Below are positions 8,623 through 16,098 of a stretch of DNA of 46,693 nucleotides, one piece after another (position 1 is the stretch's first letter; every line of letters begins with the position of its first letter). The position numbers were made by a program, and so were the translations under genes. Below the pieces are notes generated by a model, which worked only from the letters and a program-made list of their open reading frames with translations, was not told the DNA's origin and ran no database searches. The DNA comes from Bacteroidota bacterium. Its GTDB lineage: Bacteria > Bacteroidota > Bacteroidia > Bacteroidales > GCA-2711565. Location: positions 1 through 46,693 of the forward strand of contig JAHIVC010000096.1 in assembly GCA_018816945.1 (NCBI GenBank), in the 5' to 3' direction.

Positions 8623-8814
8623 ATGATAATCGAATTACTCAGAAATAATTTACATCCTAAAGATGAATTTTTCGATGCACGGAAGTGCAAAAAGTAATGT
8701 GTCAAACTAGCGAAACAGCTGCTCGGTGTCGACCAACGAATCTGTGGCATTTGTGTTTCTGTTTGCCCGATTGGGAAAAAAGAATCAAAGAATAATGATT
8801 ATGCTTTCCGATAA
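8623..8814 (+). pseudogene. Remnant of a C-terminal [4Fe-4S] protein segment with internal stop
   Basis: One frame from the ATG at 8623 reads 24 codons to a TAA (8695-8697), then continues in the same frame through KLAKQLLGVDQRICG and ICVSVCPIGKKE to a stop at 8812-8814. RICGICVSVCPIG is a textbook [4Fe-4S] cluster ligand motif. Upstream, ARKCKK followed by the stop and then CVK looks like the partner Cys set. This resembles the C-terminus of epoxyqueuosine-reductase-like or similar double-cluster ferredoxins whose N-terminal part is gone. Its end overlaps the start of the MFS gene (8795), suggesting that the two were once translationally coupled. Confidence 0.6.
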
Positions 8815-10123
8815 ACTAAATGGGATTAAAACTACATTTCGTTCACTCCGATACCGAAATTACCGGCTATTTTTTTATGGGCAAAGCATCTCGCTTATCG
8901 GAACTTGGATACAACGGATCACTACTCCCTGGCTGGTTTATGAATTGACAGGATCGGCATTTATGCTTGGTCTGGTTGGATTTGCCGGACAAATTCCTAC
9001 TTTTTTAATTGCACCATTCGCAGGGGTTCTGACGGATCGGTGGAACCGCTATCATATTCTGATCATCACTCAAATTGCGGCCATGATTCAGGCGTTAATT
9101 TTGGCTATTCTTTACATTTCAGGAAGCATCGAGGTTTGGCACATTGTTGTTCTCAGTATATTTCTTGGAATTATCAATGCATTCGATATTCCATCCAGGC
9201 AGTCGTTTGTTATTGAGATGATCGAAAAAAAAGAAGACCTGGGAAATGCAATTGCCCTCAATTCATCGATGTTTAATGGTGCACGTTTATTGGGTCCGTC
9301 TATAGCAGGTATTTTAATCGCCTTTGCCGGCGAAGGTATTTGCTTTTTCCTGAACGCTTTCAGTTATATTTTTGTGATTGCATCACTGCTGATGATGAAG
9401 GTAGCTCCCAGAAAAGTAGAGTATGAGAATAAACGGGTCCTTAAACAATTTAAGGAAGGATTTGCCTACACTTTTGGGTTTGCCCCCATTAAATATATTA
9501 TACTGCTGATTGCACTGGTTGGATTGATGGGAATGCCTTATACAGTGCTCATGCCTGTTTTTGCTAAAACCATACTTAATGGTGGATCACACACTTTTGG
9601 ATTTTTAATGGGAGCTTCAGGCTTAGGTGCATTAACAGGAGCACTTTATCTGGCTTCCCGTAAAAATGTATTGGGACTTGACAAAATCATACCTATCGCT
9701 GCTGCAATTTTCGGTTTGGGACTCATTTTATTTGCTTTATCGACCTATTTCCTTCTATCCGCAGTTTTGATGGTGGTCATTGGATTGGGCATGATGCTTC
9801 AAATGGCCTCAAGCAATACCATTTTACAAACGATTGTTGACGATGATAAACGAGGCAGGGTACTCAGTTTTTATGCGATGGCATTTATGGGAACTGCTCC
9901 CTTCGGTAGCTTTTTAGCCGGTAGCTTAGCAGACAGTATCGGTGCTCCGGCTACTTTGGTAATCGGAGGTATTTCTTGTATTATCGGAGCTTATATTTTT
10001 GCCCGCAAACTCCCTGAACTTAAAGCGGTTGTGAGTCCGATTTATATCAATCTTGGTATTATCCCTGAAGGGTCATTGGGAGTTCAATCGGTGGTTGGAT
10101 CAAATATTCCGGAAGAAAAATAA
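8795..10123 (+). CDS. MFS transporter, EntS/MFS_3-type exporter
   Basis: From MIMLSDKLNG the product is 442 aa with about 12 hydrophobic segments. RYRNYRLFFYGQSISLIGTW at the start, the D-R-W-N-R cytoplasmic loop (FAGVLTDRWNR) and FDIPSRQSFVIEM are typical of the MFS_3/enterobactin-exporter-like group. Substrates of close relatives include siderophores and drugs, so the cargo is open. A frame extending upstream to 8726 is not used here, because those codons lie on top of the decayed Fe-S remnant and read as junk. ATG 8801 is an alternative start. Confidence 0.85.
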   Translation: MIMLSDKLNGIKTTFRSLRYRNYRLFFYGQSISLIGTWIQRITTPWLVYELTGSAFMLGLVGFAGQIPTFLIAPFAGVLTDRWNRYHILIITQIAAMIQALILAILYISGSIEVWHIVVLSIFLGIINAFDIPSRQSFVIEMIEKKEDLGNAIALNSSMFNGARLLGPSIAGILIAFAGEGICFFLNAFSYIFVIASLLMMKVAPRKVEYENKRVLKQFKEGFAYTFGFAPIKYIILLIALVGLMGMPYTVLMPVFAKTILNGGSHTFGFLMGASGLGALTGALYLASRKNVLGLDKIIPIAAAIFGLGLILFALSTYFLLSAVLMVVIGLGMMLQMASSNTILQTIVDDDKRGRVLSFYAMAFMGTAPFGSFLAGSLADSIGAPATLVIGGISCIIGAYIFARKLPELKAVVSPIYINLGIIPEGSLGVQSVVGSNIPEEK

Positions 10124-10303
10124 GATGAACTATTTTACCTTGCATCGAATAAATCAATCTTTCATAAAACAATCTCTAAGATTTAAGTTATGATTTAATA
10201 TCCCAATTTAAAACAATTCCTAACTTTGGGTAAAAAACTCTTGCAGTCACACAGGTATAATAACTTTATAATAAATTAGAAGCCATTATTAAATTTAGTT
10301 ATC

Positions 10304-11299
10304 ATGAAAACTTCATACTTAAAAATTTTAGTTATTCATTCAGCCATACTCCTTCCACATCTAGGAGTTGCTCAAAATGTTTATAAAGAAAAATTCGCCC
10401 ATACTTTTTCGATAGTGGCACGTGATAAAACAACCGGTGAGATGGCTGTTGGGGTCCAGAGTCATTGGTTTTCGGTTGGCACTTTGGTATCCTGGGGCAA
10501 ATCAGGGGTGGGTGTTGTAGCAACTCAATCATTCGTCAACCCGGCTTTTGGACCTGAAGGCTTAAAATTGATGGAAGAAGGAAAAAATGCGAAAGATGCC
10601 CTGGTTACATTGATTGCAGGGGACGTAGGAAGAGAATTCCGGCAAGTGGCCTTACTTGATGCAAAAGGGGTTGTAAATGCTTTTACCGGAAAAAAATGTG
10701 TCGAATCTGCACATCATATCGTTGGAACCAATTTTTCAGTTCAAGCCAACATGATGCTGAACGATAAGATCGTACCGGCAATGGCTAAAGCTTTCGAAAA
10801 AAATAATGATTTGCCACTTGCCGAAAGGGTATTGAAAGTGCTACAGGCTGCGCAAGATGCGGGAGGCGATATCAGGGGAAAACAATCGGCAGTGATCTTG
10901 GTAGTAAATGGAGAAAAAACCGATAAACCCTGGCTTGATAAAAAAATTGATCTACGTGTGGACGACCACGAAACTCCATTGATCGAACTTGAGCGCCTTT
11001 TAAGGGTACACAGGGCTTATGAACACATGAACCGAGGCGATTTGGCGATAGAATTAAACGACATGAAAACGGCGCTTACAGAATATGAGGCTGCCGAAAA
11101 AATGTTCCCTGAAAACCTTGAAATGAAATACTGGAAAGCCATTGCCATGGCCAATAACAATCAACTCGATAAGGCACTTCCAATTTTCAAAGAAATATTC
11201 GCTAAAGATAAAAACTGGAGGGAAATGACCAAAAGACTGCCGAAAGCAGGTTTATTGAATTTATCTGAAAGTGACTTAAAAAAAATCATAGATTTATAG
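10304..11299 (+). CDS. DUF1028 family protein (Ntn-hydrolase-like) with C-terminal TPR-like region, exported
   Basis: 331 aa with an N-terminal signal peptide ending at about VAQN. Residues about 25-225 match the DUF1028 pattern: THTFSIVARD-like start, MAVGVQSHWFSVG, GVVATQSFVNPAFGP, GLKLMEEGKNAKDAL, GDIRGKQSAV. DUF1028 proteins share a fold with N-terminal-nucleophile hydrolases but have no settled reaction. The C-terminal 100 residues are helical with TPR-like spacing (alternating A/Y/L, AEKMFPENLEMKYWKAIA). It is first in a same-strand run (gaps 46, 9, 42 and 19 bases) with GH109, VOC, C69 dipeptidase and DUF6265-like genes, so it probably works on exported peptide or glycopeptide material. 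Confidence 0.85.
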   Translation: MKTSYLKILVIHSAILLPHLGVAQNVYKEKFAHTFSIVARDKTTGEMAVGVQSHWFSVGTLVSWGKSGVGVVATQSFVNPAFGPEGLKLMEEGKNAKDALVTLIAGDVGREFRQVALLDAKGVVNAFTGKKCVESAHHIVGTNFSVQANMMLNDKIVPAMAKAFEKNNDLPLAERVLKVLQAAQDAGGDIRGKQSAVILVVNGEKTDKPWLDKKIDLRVDDHETPLIELERLLRVHRAYEHMNRGDLAIELNDMKTALTEYEAAEKMFPENLEMKYWKAIAMANNNQLDKALPIFKEIFAKDKNWREMTKRLPKAGLLNLSESDLKKIIDL

Positions 11300-11345
11300 T
11301 AAATTTTAAAAAAGACAACCTGATTATCAAACAAACCATTAAATA

Positions 11346-12734
11346 ATGAAAACGACATTAATCACATTAATTACCATTATCACCTTCTTATCAGTTTCCT
11401 GTAATTATCAAACCGATAAAAAAAGTAATGACTTATTTGAAGCCAGAGAATTGTTCCCTGAGCCAGCCAGACCAGCCGGGCAAACAGATGTTATTGAACT
11501 TAAATGCGATCCGATTGATACGGTTCGTATCGCGTTTATCGGATTAGGAATGAGGGGTTCAGGATCTGTAAAACGATTTACCTATCTCGATCATGTAAAA
11601 ATAGTGGCTCTGTGTGATGTTGTACCTGAAAATGTTGAAAGAAGCCAACAAACTTTAAGGGATAAAGGTTGGCCGGAAGCTGATGGATATACCGGAGCTG
11701 AAGATTGGAAAAAGATTTGTGAAAGGGACGATATTGATTTGATTTATGTTTGTACGCATTGGGATTTACATACTCCCATTGCCGTTTATGCCATGGAACA
11801 CGGCAAGCATGTGGCAACTGAAGTTCCGGCGGCACTTACCATCGAAGATTGCTGGAAACTGGTTGAAACTGCTGAAAGAACCCGTAAACACTGCATGCAG
11901 CTTGAAAATTGCAATTACGACTTTTTCGAAATTGCTACCCTTAATATGGCGCAACAAGGTTTATTCGGCGAAGTGGTCCATAGCGAAGGGGCTTATATTC
12001 ACGACTTACGTTGGTTGAATTTTGACGACAGCACCGGTTACTGGGATATGTGGCGCTTGAAACATCTGGAAAAAACTGATGGCAACACTTACCCTACCCA
12101 TGGATTGGGTCCGATCAGTCATATCATGAATATTCACCGTGGAGATAAAATGAATCACATCGTTTCCATGTCGAGCAACCAATTTGGCATGAGTATTTAT
12201 GCTAAAGAAAAATTTGGCGAAGATTCGGATTATGCAAAAAGGACTTATAAAAAAGGTGATATCAACACTTCTCTTATCAAAACTGCCAAAGGAAAAACCA
12301 TTATGTTGCAACATGATGTAACCAGCCCGAGACCCTATAGTCGTTTACATACAGTTAGCGGAACCAAAGGTTTCGCTCAAAAATATCCGGTTAAAGGAAT
12401 AGCATTAGAACCCAATGCACATGCTTTCTTGCCTCCGGATAAACTGGATTCTCTTTTAAAAGTATATACACACCCGATTGTGGCTGATATTCAGGAAAAA
12501 GCAAAAGAAGTTGGTGGCCATGGAGGTATGGATTTTATTATGGATTATCGTTTAATTTATTGTTTAAAAAATGGACTTCCGCTTGATCAGGATGTTTACG
12601 ATGCAGCTGAATGGTCGTCTATTATTGAACTTTCAAAAGTATCGGTTGAAAATCAGAGCATGCCTATTAAAATTCCTGATTTTACAAGAGGGGCCTGGAA
12701 AAAAGTGAATACGGTGACCTATTATAAAAATTAA
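11346..12734 (+). CDS. GH109-like Gfo/Idh/MocA-family lipoprotein (NAD-dependent glycosidase type)
   Basis: 462 aa. It starts with a lipoprotein signal (lipobox at LSVSC, Cys19) and then a Rossmann domain with GLGMRGSG (about 66-73). The C-terminal part has the GH109 landmarks EVPAALTIEDCW, QLENCNYDFFE, YPTHGLGPI, GGHGGMDFIMDYRLIYCL and GLPLDQDVYDAAEWS. GH109 enzymes such as alpha-N-acetylgalactosaminidases cleave glycosides through NAD-bound oxidation-elimination. Many carry Tat signals so the cofactor is loaded before export; here the export signal looks like a Sec lipoprotein signal, which is odd for an NAD enzyme. Substrate is likely a GalNAc-type glycoside, but this is inferred from family only. 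Confidence 0.88.
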   Translation: MKTTLITLITIITFLSVSCNYQTDKKSNDLFEARELFPEPARPAGQTDVIELKCDPIDTVRIAFIGLGMRGSGSVKRFTYLDHVKIVALCDVVPENVERSQQTLRDKGWPEADGYTGAEDWKKICERDDIDLIYVCTHWDLHTPIAVYAMEHGKHVATEVPAALTIEDCWKLVETAERTRKHCMQLENCNYDFFEIATLNMAQQGLFGEVVHSEGAYIHDLRWLNFDDSTGYWDMWRLKHLEKTDGNTYPTHGLGPISHIMNIHRGDKMNHIVSMSSNQFGMSIYAKEKFGEDSDYAKRTYKKGDINTSLIKTAKGKTIMLQHDVTSPRPYSRLHTVSGTKGFAQKYPVKGIALEPNAHAFLPPDKLDSLLKVYTHPIVADIQEKAKEVGGHGGMDFIMDYRLIYCLKNGLPLDQDVYDAAEWSSIIELSKVSVENQSMPIKIPDFTRGAWKKVNTVTYYKN

Positions 12735-12743
12735 ATATTTAAT

Positions 12744-13115
12744 ATGCTGGGATTAAGAACCGTAATTTATAAAGTTGGCGACCTAAATAAGGCCAAACAA
12801 TGGTATTCAAAAGCTTTTGAAACTATGCCATACTTTGATGAGCCATTTTATGTCGGGTTTAATATTGGTGGCTATGAACTCGGACTTTTACCTGAAGAGA
12901 AACCAACGACCGAAAAGAACGATAGTGTTCTGGCCTATTGGGGAGTTGATGAAATAGAAAAGGAATTTAACCGATTGATGGAATTGGGAGCGGTATCTCA
13001 TGAAATACCGACCAATGTGGGTGGAGAATTGATGGTTGCTACATTAAAAGATCCTTGGGGAAATATTATTGGACTCATTTATAATCCTGAATTTAATTTA
13101 GGGAAGCAGATTTAA
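12744..13115 (+). CDS. VOC (glyoxalase/bleomycin-resistance/dioxygenase) superfamily protein
   Basis: 123-aa single-domain protein made of two beta-alpha-beta-beta-beta modules: LRTVIYKVGDLNKAKQWYSKAF at the start and ATLKDPWGNIIGLIYNPEF at the end, where the D-P-x-G-N turn is typical of VOC folds. No signal peptide, so it acts in the cytoplasm. Members bind metal and act as isomerases, lyases or binding proteins; the reaction cannot be told. It begins nine bases after the GH109-like gene and is probably co-translated. Confidence 0.85.
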   Translation: MLGLRTVIYKVGDLNKAKQWYSKAFETMPYFDEPFYVGFNIGGYELGLLPEEKPTTEKNDSVLAYWGVDEIEKEFNRLMELGAVSHEIPTNVGGELMVATLKDPWGNIIGLIYNPEFNLGKQI

Positions 13116-13157
13116 CGACCTGTTTAACCATTACAAATCATAATAAACAAATACTTT

Positions 13158-14750
13158 ATGACTACTCTATTTAAACTGAAACCCATCTTAAGATTAGCAA
13201 CTGCTTCTCTTTTAACGTTAACCTTCTTAAATTTCGGCTATGCCCAAACAATCGAACCCGAATTTGGGAAAGAGACCGATAATTGTACCTCAATTCTGGT
13301 TGGCAAACTTGCTTCAGCCGATGGATCGACCATCACTTCTCATACCTGCGACAGCAGAACTGACAGGACCTGGGTAAACATCGTCCCGAATATGAAACAT
13401 AAAAAAGGGGCCTTGACCAAGGTTTATGTTGACCCTAAACTTACAACAATGCCTGATCAATTGGATAGAAAAGTCAGCGTTGAAATTCCACAGGTTAACG
13501 AAACTTATGCATATTTTAATGCAGCTTACCCGATTATGAATGAACATCAGTTGGCAATTGGCGAATCTACCTTTGGAGGAAACAGAATGATGCAAAGCGA
13601 TTCCGGTAAAATTGATTGCCCCGAATTGTATCGTTTGGCACTTGAAAGGGCTAAAACTGCGCGTGAAGCCATTCTTATCATAGATGAACTCACCAAAAAG
13701 TATGGTTATAACGACGTTGGCGAATGTTTTACTTTTGCCGATCCAAACGAAGTTTGGTATTTTGAGATAATCGGCCCCGGTAAAGACAAAGTTGGGGCAG
13801 TTTGGGCCGCTGTTCGAATTCCTGACGATCACATCAGTGTAAATGCAAACGCAAGCCGAATCCGAACACTTAACCTCAACGATCCTGATAATTATATGGC
13901 AAGTGATAATGTTTTTTCCACAGCCGTGGAACTTGGATTATGGAATCCTGAAAACGGACAGCCATTCGAATTCTGCTATGCTTACGCAAATAGAAACAGT
14001 ATGGGATGTCGCCGCCGGGAATGGAGGGTACTCAGCCTTGTTGCTCCTTCACTCAAACTCGATGCAAATGCTGAAAACTATCCCCTTTCGGTTAAACCGG
14101 AAAAGAAATATTCAGCACAGGATGTGGTAAATATGTTTCGCGACTACTATCAGGATACCCCTTATGATATGAGCCGAACCATGCTAATGGTTGATAAAGA
14201 GGGAAAATCAGTAAAGAGCCCTATTGCAAACCCCTTTTTAACCACTGAACTTAAGCAACTCTTAAATATCCAAAACGAACGGACCATTGCCTGCATTCGT
14301 GCGACTTATGTTCAGGTCACCCAATCAAGAAGCTGGTTACCCAATGATATTGGGGGCGTTGTATGGTTCGGTTATGACAATCCTGCAGCCACCCCGCATA
14401 CTCCCTTTTATATCGGGAACACGACCATGCCAGAATCTTATATGATCGATGCCAGAACAAAGTTTAATAAGGAATCGGCATGGTGGGCTTATCGGGTCGT
14501 TGCTCAATTAGCTTTGTTCAGATGGCAGGATATGATCGTGGATATTAGCCAGGTTTGGAATGAAATAGAGGATAAAGCGTTTACAAATCAGGCAAATGTT
14601 GAAGCGGAAGCACTGGCCCTTTATAAGAAAAATCCGAAAGCAGCAAAAGACTTTTTAACCAGGTATTCAAACGATATGGCCAATGATGCTGTGGGCAAGT
14701 ATTGGCACCTTTACGAAGCACTCTGGACCAAATATACCCAGCGGTTTTAG
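13158..14750 (+). CDS. C69-family dipeptidase (PepD type), exported
   Basis: 530 aa with a signal peptide ending at YAQ (about 28-30). Cys43 in DNCTSILVGKLASADGST is the N-terminal nucleophile position of C69 peptidases, which normally mature by trimming to this Cys. The remaining pattern fits the family: SESTFGG-like GESTFGGNRMM, TAREAILIIDELTKKYGY, GECFTFADPNEVWYFEIIGPG and SVNANASRIR. It hydrolyses dipeptides or short peptides, here outside the cytoplasm. It follows the VOC gene by 42 bases in the same run. Confidence 0.92.
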   Translation: MTTLFKLKPILRLATASLLTLTFLNFGYAQTIEPEFGKETDNCTSILVGKLASADGSTITSHTCDSRTDRTWVNIVPNMKHKKGALTKVYVDPKLTTMPDQLDRKVSVEIPQVNETYAYFNAAYPIMNEHQLAIGESTFGGNRMMQSDSGKIDCPELYRLALERAKTAREAILIIDELTKKYGYNDVGECFTFADPNEVWYFEIIGPGKDKVGAVWAAVRIPDDHISVNANASRIRTLNLNDPDNYMASDNVFSTAVELGLWNPENGQPFEFCYAYANRNSMGCRRREWRVLSLVAPSLKLDANAENYPLSVKPEKKYSAQDVVNMFRDYYQDTPYDMSRTMLMVDKEGKSVKSPIANPFLTTELKQLLNIQNERTIACIRATYVQVTQSRSWLPNDIGGVVWFGYDNPAATPHTPFYIGNTTMPESYMIDARTKFNKESAWWAYRVVAQLALFRWQDMIVDISQVWNEIEDKAFTNQANVEAEALALYKKNPKAAKDFLTRYSNDMANDAVGKYWHLYEALWTKYTQRF

Positions 14751-14769
14751 TAAAAAAAATAATAGGTCG

Positions 14770-15270
14770 ATGGGTTTTCTTAAATTTCTTAAAAATAATA
14801 TTCTTCATTATGCATGCATGGTTGCGGTTGCAACCATGCTATCATGTATAAATAGTTCCACACAAACCAATAATGACGCCGAAAGCCTGAATAATTTTGA
14901 CTGGCTGATCGGGAACTGGATCCGAACCAACGAAATGGAACCGAAGATTACGCATGAAAGATGGACAAAGGCTTCAAATACAGAATACATTGGAATGGGA
15001 TTTACGCTTCAATCTTTGGATACCATTTTTAAAGAAGAAATCAGACTCGTAAAAATGGATAAGAAATGGATTTATGAAGTTTCGGGAGTGAATGATAGCC
15101 CTACCCTATTCGAACTAAGCACCATTTCTGAAAATAGCTTTGTTTGTGAAAACGATGAAAACGAATTCCCAAAGAAAATTAAATATACATTGCTAAGGGA
15201 AGAGTTAATTGCCATCATTTCTGATGAAAACACCGAAATTTCTTTTCATTTTAAGAGGTTATCACCTTAA
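14770..15270 (+). CDS. DUF6265-like small lipoprotein
   Basis: 166 aa from MGFLKFLKNN, 19 bases after the dipeptidase stop. A signal peptide with a Cys at LSCI (residue about 29) indicates a lipoprotein. The mature part begins with FDWLIGNWIRTNEMEPKITHERW, the pattern of the DUF6265/beta-barrel 'WLIGxWxR' family found next to peptidases and quinoprotein genes. A longer upstream reading from 14683 overlaps the dipeptidase gene and is rejected. Function is unknown. Confidence 0.75.
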   Translation: MGFLKFLKNNILHYACMVAVATMLSCINSSTQTNNDAESLNNFDWLIGNWIRTNEMEPKITHERWTKASNTEYIGMGFTLQSLDTIFKEEIRLVKMDKKWIYEVSGVNDSPTLFELSTISENSFVCENDENEFPKKIKYTLLREELIAIISDENTEISFHFKRLSP

Positions 15271-15309
15271 TCGATATTCGTGCTCAACCTGCTCGGGTAA
15301 TTATTTAAA

Positions 15310-15654
15310 TCAGTTATTCCCGGAAGTTTTCTTTTTCTTCTTTTTTGGTTTAGGCTCAGGAAGTTCTTTCACGGTAATCCTGACTAATTCGCTTAGCCAT
15401 TCACGATCCTCAATTTTATCTTCGATTAAGAAACTCAATTTTGCTCCGGTATACGGTGGTGCCTCAACAACATTCCCAATAAATGCGCTTCCGGCTTCAG
15501 TTGGTTTTATAAATAGTTGATTGTCGCAGATAAGTGCAAAAATCTTCCCATCAGAATAAACTCCATATTCTCCGAACATTTTTTTAGCAGTGACTTCACC
15601 TGCATTTTCTATCTGATCCAAAACAAAGTCTACAAAATTTTGATCTGATGCCAT
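15310..15654 (-). CDS. TfoX/Sxy N-terminal domain protein
   Basis: 114 aa. MASDQNFVDFVLDQIENAGEV, then KKMFGEYGVYSDGKIFALICD and LFIKPT, match the TfoX_N domain. It lacks the C-terminal TfoX domain of competence regulators and ends with a Lys/Pro tail (PKPKKKKKK). Stand-alone TfoX_N proteins are common in Bacteroidota and their role is unproven. Convergent with the DUF6265-like gene, 39 bases away. Confidence 0.9.
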   Translation of the reverse strand: MASDQNFVDFVLDQIENAGEVTAKKMFGEYGVYSDGKIFALICDNQLFIKPTEAGSAFIGNVVEAPPYTGAKLSFLIEDKIEDREWLSELVRITVKELPEPKPKKKKKKTSGNN

Positions 15655-15707
15655 ATCATTTATTTTAAATTTTTTATTGAAGATTTTTAAATAAAGAAAG
15701 TGTTACC

Positions 15708-16040
15708 TTAATTAAAAAAGGTATGAAACAAAACCATCAACAATCCAATCATAAAAATAGTGGTAAAAATTTCTTTATTATATCGCGCCAGCCAATTGGG
15801 AAGGTAAATATCAAAATTGGCCTTTTGGGAATCAGAATATTTCCGGGCAACTACCGTAAGCGGGCACGACATTTTAAAAATTAGAAGTACCAAAGCTTCC
15901 AGAAAAACCGAGATTATGGCAATCCATGTCAGAAGGTTTATTTCATTGAAAAAACCACTATAAAAAACATAAAATATAACCGTAACAAAAAAAATCCAGA
16001 TTAAGGTATGGATTGATTTAATGAGAACTAATTTATTCAT
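15708..16040 (-). CDS. Small polytopic membrane protein of unknown function
   Basis: 110 aa with three hydrophobic segments (about 10-30, 36-58, 88-108). A conserved-looking loop, KMSCPLTVVARKYSDSQKAN, separates segments two and three; the CPLT motif recalls DUF2784-like membrane proteins. No function is assigned. It lies between the GH106-like and TfoX-domain genes on the same strand. Confidence 0.65.
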   Translation of the reverse strand: MNKLVLIKSIHTLIWIFFVTVIFYVFYSGFFNEINLLTWIAIISVFLEALVLLIFKMSCPLTVVARKYSDSQKANFDIYLPNWLARYNKEIFTTIFMIGLLMVLFHTFFN

Positions 16041-16098
16041 CTGATTGGCACGTATTTTAGGATTATACTATTGCCTGAAAACAAGCAAAATTATTCAT

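Noticed and set aside
8726-8794. Upstream extension of the MFS transporter
   Set aside because: These codons are in a different frame over the Fe-S protein remnant. Family members start near the RYRNYR segment, so the ATG at 8795 or 8801 is used.
14683-14769. Upstream extension of the DUF6265-like lipoprotein
   Set aside because: It overlaps the last 68 bases of the dipeptidase gene, and the lipoprotein signal begins only at 14770.
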